Assembly (NCBI RefSeq): GCF_002950945.1
Contig: NZ_CP012673.1
Span: 12,081,501-12,145,500 of the forward strand
Direction of reading: 5' to 3'
DNA length: 64,000 nucleotides
Origin: Sorangium cellulosum
GTDB lineage: Bacteria > Myxococcota_A > Polyangia > Polyangiales > Polyangiaceae
Shown here one piece after another: positions 34,987 through 41,951 of this stretch; position 1 is the first letter of the stretch, and each line of letters begins with the position of its first letter. Below the pieces are notes generated by a model, which was not told the DNA's origin, did no database searches, and was given only the letters and a program-made list of their open reading frames with translations. The position numbers and the translations under genes were made by a program.

Positions 34987-35698
34987 GCTGATCCCGAACG
35001 CGCTGATCCCGAACGCGCTGATCCCGAACGCGCTGATCCCGAACGCGCTGATCCCGAACGCGCTGGATCCTGCTTCGCTCGGGGCCATCCGGGATCCTGG
35101 GCAGCTGGGCGAGGTGTCGCGGCAGTTCCTGAGGTATGCGGTGGGTTGCGCGCTCGGCGCCACGCAGGTGTTCAGCTTCTCGTGGACCGACGCCGGCGGC
35201 GTCGTGCACGGCGAGGTCTACCCTGGCGTCCTCGGCATCGCGCCGTCGTGGGCGACGCAGCCTCTCAACGACGTCACGAAGCAGCGGCTGGTCTCGGGCT
35301 GCATTGCCAGCCGCGCCAACTACTTCGGGGTGAACGTGGTCATCTCGCTGCGCTCGCCCCAGAACCCGCTGAGGAGGCTGGTGCCCGAGGCCGAGGTCGC
35401 CGCGTATCCGGTCATCGAGGGCGCCTTCTGGGGCAACCTGTTCACCGCGAGCCCGTCGATCCGCGCGTGTTATCACGCCGCCGGCGTTGCGACAGCGCGC
35501 GCCGCCCTGCGGGAATGCGCCGTGGGTCACCTCGACGCCGCTGGCGGCGTCGTCCCCTGCGGCCCCATCGCCCTCGCGGGCGCGTGCGACGTCCCGTGTC
35601 CGAACATCGACCGATCGGGTCGTTACTACACAGGATGCAGCGATCCGTCCGGCAGCGGCAACGTGATGCAGGAGGTGATCACGACGGCCCTGCCCTGA
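34844..35698 (+). CDS. Lipoprotein with NALIP pentapeptide repeats and Cys-containing C-terminal domain
   Basis: 284 residues. Two ATGs overlap at the start (34844, 34847) behind GGGAGGGATTCC. Signal peptide MMSFKYRLVPIPAMTLSLAAC has lipobox LAAC. From about residue 42 there are six to seven copies of NALIP, then a domain with FLRYAVGCALGATQVFSF, SGCIASRANYFGVNVVISL, NLFTASPSIRACYHAAG and CDVPCPNIDRSGRYYTGCSDPSGSGN. Paired Cys suggest disulfides outside the cytoplasm. I recognise no known family. The leader and upstream region were duplicated, and the upstream copy is broken. Confidence 0.75.
   Translation: MMSFKYRLVPIPAMTLSLAACVAETDIGEPLGVEVSALVTDNALIPNALIPNALIPNALIPNALIPNALIPNALDPASLGAIRDPGQLGEVSRQFLRYAVGCALGATQVFSFSWTDAGGVVHGEVYPGVLGIAPSWATQPLNDVTKQRLVSGCIASRANYFGVNVVISLRSPQNPLRRLVPEAEVAAYPVIEGAFWGNLFTASPSIRACYHAAGVATARAALRECAVGHLDAAGGVVPCGPIALAGACDVPCPNIDRSGRYYTGCSDPSGSGNVMQEVITTALP
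34972..35068. repeat. 15-base tandem repeats encoding NALIP
   Basis: AACGCGCTGATCCCG is repeated about six times, almost without change. This places a Leu every fifth residue, similar in rhythm to pentapeptide-repeat proteins. Confidence 0.9.
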
Positions 35699-36295
35699 TC
35701 CACGCGGCTGGGAGGGACGGTCGGCGGCGCATCCTCTCGCGCTGCGCTGCGAGAGGCGGCCGCGAGGGCGTGCTCTCCCTCCCCGCCGGGGTCGCCCGCG
35801 TGCTGGCCAGGGAGCTCGCGGACCGCACCGCGATACGCGCCCTCGCGGGGGGTCGGCCGCGCTCGCCCCACATGGCCCCCGGAGAGGGCGTTCCGGTGGG
35901 GTGTCGCTCGACGAGCGGGTCCGCGGCGCCGACGGTGCTCGACTGTGGCAGCGGCGCCGCAGGGCCGGCGACACCGCTCCTCGCCGGAAGACACCAGAGC
36001 ACAGGAGAGCCATGCGCTCCGCAGGGCAGAATCGGATCTCTGCTCGCGGCTCATGGAAATGGCTAGACAGGCCGGCTCGGCAGAGAATAGATTGAACACT
36101 GGAACTCTGCGCATCCACCCTCGAATCGAGGAAGGCGCTCCCGCGTGCCGGTTCTGAGACCGAGCAGCCGCGGGGCGCTGCTCGATGAGAGCCCGTGAAA
36201 CATCGATCTCGCCTGGCCCCTGCGTCACGGCGCCTGCTACTCGGATGACGCTCCAGCGGTGGTTCGCCACGCCCATGAACCAGAAGGAGCAATCA
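35699..36295. other. Intergenic stretch, no gene seen
   Basis: About 600 bases between the NALIP lipoprotein and the DNRLRE protein. No frame has protein-like content. The right end holds AAGGAG just upstream of the next ATG. I see no repeat or RNA gene. Confidence 0.5.
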
Positions 36296-37870
36296 ATGAA
36301 ACAGGCCGTCATCATCTCATCCGCCGCGCTCGCGGCGCTGTTCGCCACGTCCACCAGCGTCGCCAGCACCCCCGGTTCACCCACGCCCACCTGCGACGTC
36401 ATCCAGCGGGGCGTCCTCGGCGACGTGCGTGACGCGGAGATCTGGAGCCTCAACGCGAGCTACCATGTGCCCGACGCCTACGAGGTGAACACCGGCTACT
36501 CGAGCGCCTACGGCGAGAAGCGAGCCCTGTTCGGGTTCGATCTCGGCTCGATCCCCGGAGGCTCGTTCATCTCGTCGGCCAGATTCTATGTCTCCACCTA
36601 CAGCAGCACCACCCAGGCCGTGCGTGTCCACCGGGTGCTCGCCCCCTGGAGCGAGGCCGACGTCACCTGGGACAACCTCGGCGGCGTCGACCCCGCGGCG
36701 GTCGCGTCGTTCGAGTCCGGCGGCAGCGCGTGGCGCGAGATCGTCCTCACGGGGCTCGTGCAGGACTGGGTGAGCGGGGTCGTGCCCAACCACGGCATCC
36801 TGCTCGAGCAGGACCTCGGCGGGAAGACCTCGTACAAGAGCAGCGATCACCCGGACCCGGACAACCACCCGTTCATCGAGGTGTGTTATCTGGCGCCGAG
36901 GGGCTCGATCGGCGGCGCGGTGTGGCTCGACGGCGACGCGGACGGGCTCTACGAGCCGGAGCTCGGCGTGGACGGCGCCGTCGTCGATCTGTTCCTCGAC
37001 GGCACGCTCATCGACAGCGCGGTGACGGGGTCCAGCCCCTCGACAGGCCAGCCGGGCTTCTACCACTTCGACGGCCTGCTTCCGGGCACCTACACCGTGG
37101 CGATCGCGCCCGAGAATTTCGTGGCCGGCGGGCCGCTCGCCGGGCATGAGCCGACGGTGGACCACGACGGCGGCGCTGACGGCGTGGCCGTCGTCTCGCT
37201 CGCGCCAGGCCAGGATCTGCACGACGCCGGCTTCGGTTACCAGCCCTCCTGCGGCAACGGCGTCTGCGGCGGCGACGAGAGCTGTTCGACGTGCGCCGCC
37301 GACTGCGGGGTATGCCCGCCCGTCTGCGGCGATGGCGCCTGCGGAGCCGGCGAGTCCTGCTCGAGCTGCGCGGCGGACTGCGGGGCCTGCCCGCCCGTCT
37401 GCGGCGACGGCGTCTGCGCGGAGGGGGTCGAGGGCTGCTCGAGCTGCGCGTCCGATTGCGGCGTGTGCGAGTGCACGTCCCCCGGCACGGCCTCACCCGC
37501 CGAGTGGGCAGCCGACTCGAGCGGCTTGCGCGTCCTGTTCCTGACGATCGGCGGCAGGCTCTACCTGAACCTCCAGCTCCTCGGCATCCTGCTCCGTCCG
37601 GACCAGGGCGACATGAGTTATCTCCTCGCGAAGCAGCTCATCGCCGCCAAGCTCAACATCGGCCTCGGCAACCAGTCGATCTGCATCGAGAGCACCATCG
37701 CCGCGGCCGAGGCCTGGCTCAGGATCTACCCGGCCGGCAGCAACGTGACGGAGGGCTATCGACCCTCGGCATGGGAGAGCGGCAGGCCTCTGCTCGAGAG
37801 GCTCGAGGCGTACAACTACGGCGAGCTCTGCGCGCCTCACCGCGATGACGTCCACTGCGACGACGATTGA
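36296..37870 (+). CDS. Exported protein with DNRLRE-like domain, SdrD-B-like domain and Cys repeats
   Basis: 524 residues from ATG 36296, which follows AAGGAGC. A signal peptide MKQAVIISSAALAALFATS ends at SVAS. Residues about 30-190 form a DNRLRE-type beta domain (LFGFDLGSIPGGSFISSARFYV, VTWDNL, WVSGVVPNHGILLE). SdrD-B/carboxypeptidase-regulatory-like sequence follows (IGGAVWLDGDADGLYEPELG, GFYHFDGLLPGTYTVAI). Three Cys repeats of the form CGDGACGAGESCSSCAADCG come next, and finally a helical C-terminus (LYLNLQLLGILLRPDQG, LLAKQLIAAKLNIGLGNQS). It looks like a cell-surface or secreted carbohydrate- or protein-binding factor. Confidence 0.82.
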   Translation: MKQAVIISSAALAALFATSTSVASTPGSPTPTCDVIQRGVLGDVRDAEIWSLNASYHVPDAYEVNTGYSSAYGEKRALFGFDLGSIPGGSFISSARFYVSTYSSTTQAVRVHRVLAPWSEADVTWDNLGGVDPAAVASFESGGSAWREIVLTGLVQDWVSGVVPNHGILLEQDLGGKTSYKSSDHPDPDNHPFIEVCYLAPRGSIGGAVWLDGDADGLYEPELGVDGAVVDLFLDGTLIDSAVTGSSPSTGQPGFYHFDGLLPGTYTVAIAPENFVAGGPLAGHEPTVDHDGGADGVAVVSLAPGQDLHDAGFGYQPSCGNGVCGGDESCSTCAADCGVCPPVCGDGACGAGESCSSCAADCGACPPVCGDGVCAEGVEGCSSCASDCGVCECTSPGTASPAEWAADSSGLRVLFLTIGGRLYLNLQLLGILLRPDQGDMSYLLAKQLIAAKLNIGLGNQSICIESTIAAAEAWLRIYPAGSNVTEGYRPSAWESGRPLLERLEAYNYGELCAPHRDDVHCDDD

Positions 37871-37996
37871 CGTCGTGACGAGGATCGTCCCCGAACGCTG
37901 ACGGTGAGCGGGCAAGCTTCCCGCTCACCCTCCGGCGCACGCCCTGTCGCACGGCTCGCCGCCGCGGTCGATCCGGAGCTCGTCCCCGTTCTCGGG

Positions 37997-38387
37997 CTGT
38001 TCGCCCGCCATGCCCTCACGTGCGCCACGAAGTCCGCCCGCGCGACCACCACCCCGCCGCTCACGTCCTCCTCTCCAGCGCCCCGATCACCACGTCCGCA
38101 TACGCCGCATACGGGTCACTCCCCTCGTCAAACGCACCCTCCACCTCCGAGGTAGTTCCACAGGTCGTCCGGGTCCCACCCTCGCTGTTGGTCGTCGACG
38201 AAGACGGTTCTGAAAGGGCGATTGACGGTTCCGAGAGAGCGGATGCCCACCCCCGGCCCGTGCTCGGCGCTCCGCGCCTGCGCGCGGTCCGCCCCTCCCT
38301 AATCGCGCGCTCCGCGCGCTCAGGGAGGGGTGCGCCGTCGGGGACCTGCGGCCGGGGTGCGAGGTTTGGAGATGGGAAAGCGTGCAC
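37997..38387 (-). pseudogene. Decayed third toxin-module fragment
   Basis: From the GTG at 38387, just after the second candidate immunity gene, the frame reads the linker also seen before toxin 2 (AFPSPNLAPRP, GAPLPERAERAIREGRTA) and then TTSEVEGAFDEGSDPYAAYADVVIGALE, matching both toxins. A deletion removed the GESDVPWVE segment, and a short insertion shifts the frame just after IGALE. Beyond it, in another frame, SGGVVVARADFVAHVRAWRAN continues to about 37997, where homology ends. It is a broken copy of the module. Confidence 0.85.
38293..38330. repeat. Cassette linker hairpin, copy in front of the third module
   Basis: CCCCTCCCT and AGGGAGGGG form the outer stem around GCGCGC blocks. The identical structure occurs at 40795-40833. 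It is transcribed within the operon and could act as a partial terminator or RNA-processing site between modules. Confidence 0.7.
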
Positions 38388-38395
38388 GACGCGCG

Positions 38396-39454
38396 TCAGG
38401 ACATCAGCCCGAGCACGAAGAGCGCGTCGGCCCAGAGCGGCCAGAGCGTGCGGTACGGGTGGGTCGCCAGCATCACGCCGCCGCTCGGCAGGCGGCGCAC
38501 GTGGAAGGGGGCGTGCTCTTCGAGGAAGCGGACATGCCCGGGTGACGTGATCTTTGCCCGTAAGGCCGGCGGCCCCTCTCCCTCGGCGGCTTCGTCGAGC
38601 TGACGGAGCAGCTCCATGATCTCCTGCGCCTTTGGCTCGGCGGCACGCCACGCGTCGTCGGGCACCGCCGCGGCCTCGAGTGCTTCGAGCAGCGTGGCCG
38701 GCGGCGTCGCGAGCGCCTTCAGGACGGTCTCGCGCGAGAGCGAGCCCGCGAGCTCGCCGCCGCCTTTCATGGGTACGCGCGCGCCGCGCGGCGCGGCTCC
38801 CACCCGCGCGCGGAGCGCCGAAAGCGACATGCCCGCGATGCGCGGGACGCTCGCCTTGTCGTGCAGGTGCACCCACGACAAGGCGAGATCGCGCGCGAGC
38901 TCCGCCGCGTTCGCGTTGTAGGTCGCGCACATCGCGACCGGGGCGAGCCAGTCCTCCTTGTCCGTGCAGGCGCCGGTCGGCACGCGCGCGCTCCCGTCCG
39001 GCGCGCAGACGCGGAGCAGGAGTTCCTCGATGTCGCCCTGAACCAGGTGATACGCGACCGCGGCCTCTGCCTCCACAGCGCGCGGGCCGCCGCCCACGGG
39101 GATCTCATACGGATAAAAATCCCACTTGCGTTCGCCCGCTTCTAATCTGATCGGGCCGAACGGATGGCGACGTTCGCTTTCTTCGGGGTAGCACGCAGCG
39201 CTGAAAACCATGGTGCGTTCGGAATCGTTCAGCATCACGCCGGACAGCACGTGAGCGCTGTTCCGTCCTCCAAAGTGGGCGCGAATCATCGCGAGCGCCT
39301 CGTCCATGGAGGACGTCTTGCACCAGATGTCGGTGCTCATGTCCACCGAGATGAGATCCCCTGGGATAACTAGTGCAGACAGCGCCACCGCGAACGCATC
39401 GACCCGTTCTGGCTCGTCACACCAGGCGAAGAAGTGAGGTCTTGATTCGCTCAT
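38396..39454 (-). CDS. Candidate immunity protein 2 of the toxin array
   Basis: 352 residues, starting with the ATGA that overlaps the stop of toxin module 2. It has no signal peptide or membrane segment, so it is probably cytoplasmic, as an immunity protein against an internal nuclease should be. The ends resemble those of the first candidate (start FFAWCDEPERVDAF, end HVRFLEEHAPFHVRRLPSGG and LWPLWADALFVLGLMS), and the middle (about residues 60-200) is clearly less alike. I recognise no named immunity family; the role is inferred from position and paired divergence. It could instead be a chaperone or regulator. Confidence 0.65.
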   Translation of the reverse strand: MSESRPHFFAWCDEPERVDAFAVALSALVIPGDLISVDMSTDIWCKTSSMDEALAMIRAHFGGRNSAHVLSGVMLNDSERTMVFSAACYPEESERRHPFGPIRLEAGERKWDFYPYEIPVGGGPRAVEAEAAVAYHLVQGDIEELLLRVCAPDGSARVPTGACTDKEDWLAPVAMCATYNANAAELARDLALSWVHLHDKASVPRIAGMSLSALRARVGAAPRGARVPMKGGGELAGSLSRETVLKALATPPATLLEALEAAAVPDDAWRAAEPKAQEIMELLRQLDEAAEGEGPPALRAKITSPGHVRFLEEHAPFHVRRLPSGGVMLATHPYRTLWPLWADALFVLGLMS

Positions 39455-40890
39455 AGATAGAACTTCGCCCCCTGCTCCATGATGAGCTCGACCCGTTGCA
39501 CGTCACCGGCCAGCCCCTTCCTCTTCACCGCCTCCATGGCGTTCGTGAGCTGGTTGCGCACGTCGCTGACCGGGATCGTTCCGCCCTTCGCCTCGCTGAT
39601 GATGAGCTTGTGCCCGCTGGACACTGACACAAAATCGGGCGCCATTCCCTCGATAGTACCATGGCGTGACTCGCTCGGAATGCCGAGCACCCTGCGCACA
39701 CCGTCGTCGCCGACCCCGAGGATCGACCTGTCGTCGTACACCAGGAACTTAGCCGCTTTCTTCTCGAAGATGTTCACCGGCTTCGTCGTGACCGCCCCGT
39801 CGAGGTTCTTGTACGCCTTGCGGCGGTTCGTGCGCAGGATCTGGACGAACGCCTCCTCGATCTCGGCGATCTCCCCGGCCACCCGGATCGCGGACGGCCT
39901 GAGCCCCCCGCTGGTCTTGATCACCCGCCACATCGGTCCGATCGCCGCGACCCCGAACCCCAGCCCCGAGAAGATCCTCTCCTCGTCGCTCAGCTCCTGC
40001 CCTCCAGGCAGGCAGAACGCCTTACCCGTCACCGCCTCGCACAGGTCCAGCGCCGGCCCCACCACCGGCACGAACCCCACCGCGAGCCGCGTCGTCGCGT
40101 GCACCAGCGTCTGCATCGTCTCGACGTAGACGTCGACCCCTTCACCGACCGTCGACATCGCCCCCGCGAACGCGCTGATCGTCTGGTAGAGCTGCGTCTG
40201 CTCCAGGTCGAGCCCCTCCCCCGTCCACAGGTTGAGGCTGTCCTTCATCTGGTCCGCGAGCGCGTCGAACCTCGGCTTGAGCACCGCGTCCACCTGCGCC
40301 CACAGGTCCGCCGGCACCGGCGTGTCCTCGAACCAGTCCGACGCATCCATGTACCGCCGCACGTACCCGGCGATCCGGTTCTGCGCGTTCAGGAACGCGT
40401 TCGTCTCCGCCCGCGACACCCCCATTCGGTCGCGCATCGCGATCTCCAGCGCCGCGCTGTTCGCCCGCCATGCCCGTACGTGCGCCACGAAGTCCGCGCG
40501 CGCGACCACCACCCCGCCGCTCACGTCCTCCTCCAGCGCCCCGATCACCGCGTCCGCGTACGCCGCATAGGGATCCCTCCCCTCGTCAAACGCCCCGTCC
40601 ACCTCCGAGATGTCCGGCACCTCCACCCACGGCACGTCGCTCTCTCCGAGCGCGTACGCCATCGGGTCGTCCGGGTCCCACCCCTCGCTGTTGGTCGTCG
40701 ACGAAGACGGTTCTGAAGCCGCGGCGGGCAGTTCCGAGAGTGCGGATGCCCACCCCCGGCCCGTGCTCGGCGCTTCGCGCCTGCGCGCGGTCCGCCCCTC
40801 CCTAATCGCGCGCTCCGCGCGCTCAGGGAGGGGTGCGCCGTCGGGTACCGGCGGCCGGGGTGCGAGGTTTGGAGATGGGAAAGCGTCCAC
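39451..40890 (-). CDS. Orphan polymorphic-toxin module 2 (pre-toxin TG motif + nuclease-like C-terminus), lacks export region
   Basis: I place the start at the GTG 40890, eight bases after the first immunity gene. The first 70 residues are linker, then the protein matches residues about 291 onward of toxin 1: SDVPWVEVPDISEV, RIAGYVRRYMDASDWF, FVPVVGPALDLCEAVTGK (the PT-TG motif) and LSDEERIFSGLGFG. The C-terminal domain diverges more and ends earlier than in toxin 1, with PDFVSVSSGHKLIISEAKGG keeping the D...ExK pattern. There is no signal peptide, so this is either a silent donor module or an internal toxin. An in-frame GTG at 41145 would overlap the upstream gene by 247 bases and is unlikely. 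Confidence 0.72.
   Translation of the reverse strand: MDAFPSPNLAPRPPVPDGAPLPERAERAIREGRTARRREAPSTGRGWASALSELPAAASEPSSSTTNSEGWDPDDPMAYALGESDVPWVEVPDISEVDGAFDEGRDPYAAYADAVIGALEEDVSGGVVVARADFVAHVRAWRANSAALEIAMRDRMGVSRAETNAFLNAQNRIAGYVRRYMDASDWFEDTPVPADLWAQVDAVLKPRFDALADQMKDSLNLWTGEGLDLEQTQLYQTISAFAGAMSTVGEGVDVYVETMQTLVHATTRLAVGFVPVVGPALDLCEAVTGKAFCLPGGQELSDEERIFSGLGFGVAAIGPMWRVIKTSGGLRPSAIRVAGEIAEIEEAFVQILRTNRRKAYKNLDGAVTTKPVNIFEKKAAKFLVYDDRSILGVGDDGVRRVLGIPSESRHGTIEGMAPDFVSVSSGHKLIISEAKGGTIPVSDVRNQLTNAMEAVKRKGLAGDVQRVELIMEQGAKFYL
40795..40833. repeat. Cassette linker hairpin, copy in front of module 2
   Basis: Same stem as at 38293-38330: CCCCTCCCT paired with AGGGAGGGG around GCGCGC blocks. 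It lies in the roughly 200-base linker between immunity gene 1 and toxin module 2. Confidence 0.7.
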
Positions 40891-40898
40891 GGCCTGCG

Positions 40899-41951
40899 TC
40901 AGGACATGAGTCCGAGCACGAAGAGCGCGTCGGCCCAGAGCGGCCAGAGCGAGCGGTACGGGTGGGTCGCCAGCATCACGCCGCCGCTTGGGAGGCGGCG
41001 CACGTGGAACGGCGCGTGCTCTTCGAGGAAGCGGACGTGCCTGCGCGTGGTCGTGTCCACCCGCCACGTGGGCAGGTCTGCGATCTCCTCGATCTGGCTT
41101 GTCAGCTCCAAAATCTCTCTCGCGCGCGGCGCGGCGGCGCGCCACGCGTCGTCGGGCACCGCCGATGCTTCGAGCGCGTCGAGCAACGCGGAGGGCGGTG
41201 CTGCCAGCGCCTTGAGGACGGTCTCGCGGGAGAGCGAGCGCGCGTGCTCGCTGCTACCTTGCATGGCGACGCGCGCACCGGCCGGTGCGGCGTCCACGCG
41301 GGCGTGGAGCGCAGCGAGCGACATGCCTGCGGCGCGCTGGACCTTGCCCTTGTCGTGGAGGTGCACCCACGACAGGGCGAGATCCCGCGCGAGCTCCGCG
41401 GCGTTCGCGTTGTAGGTAGCGCACATGTCGACCGGTGCGACCCAGTCCCAAGCGTTCGTGCACGCGCCGGTCGGGATCCGTCCGCTCGCGTCCGGCGCGC
41501 AGAAGCGGAGCAGGAGGTCCTCGAGGTCGTCCTCAATCACGAGCCACGCCACCGCAGCCTCGGTCTCGATCGAGCGCGGGCCCCTGTCCAAGACGAGATC
41601 GAGATCAGGACTGAGAAAGTCCGACTTGTCGCACACGCGCAAAACGAGGGGGCCGGATGCATGGCGGCGTTCGTATTCTTCCGCGAAGCATGCGATGCCG
41701 AAGCAGACGTCACGCTCCGGGTGGCGCAGCATGACACCGGAGGCTACATCCGCGTTGATCCATCCGGAGAAGTGGGCGCGGACGGTCGCGACCGCCTCGT
41801 CGATGGAGTGCGTTTTGTACCGGATGTCATTGTCCATCGCCACGCGGATGAGGTCCCCTGGGATCATCACCGCAGACAACGCTGCCGCGAGCGCGTCGAC
41901 CCGGTCTGCCTCGTCACACCATGCGTAGAACATGGGACCTGCTTCGCTCAT
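40899..41951 (-). CDS. Candidate immunity protein 1 of the toxin array
   Basis: 350 residues, starting in an ATGA overlap with the toxin stop (41948-41951). No signal peptide, no membrane segment. Start MSEAGPMFYAWCDEADRVDA and end HVRFLEEHAPFHVRR...ALFVLGLMS are shared with the second candidate; the residues between differ much more. Candidates in the middle include WDWVAPVDMCATYNANAAEL, seen in both. I infer it neutralises the C-terminal nuclease domain of the gene before it. The size is larger than most immunity proteins, which is the main reason for caution. Confidence 0.68.
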   Translation of the reverse strand: MSEAGPMFYAWCDEADRVDALAAALSAVMIPGDLIRVAMDNDIRYKTHSIDEAVATVRAHFSGWINADVASGVMLRHPERDVCFGIACFAEEYERRHASGPLVLRVCDKSDFLSPDLDLVLDRGPRSIETEAAVAWLVIEDDLEDLLLRFCAPDASGRIPTGACTNAWDWVAPVDMCATYNANAAELARDLALSWVHLHDKGKVQRAAGMSLAALHARVDAAPAGARVAMQGSSEHARSLSRETVLKALAAPPSALLDALEASAVPDDAWRAAAPRAREILELTSQIEEIADLPTWRVDTTTRRHVRFLEEHAPFHVRRLPSGGVMLATHPYRSLWPLWADALFVLGLMS

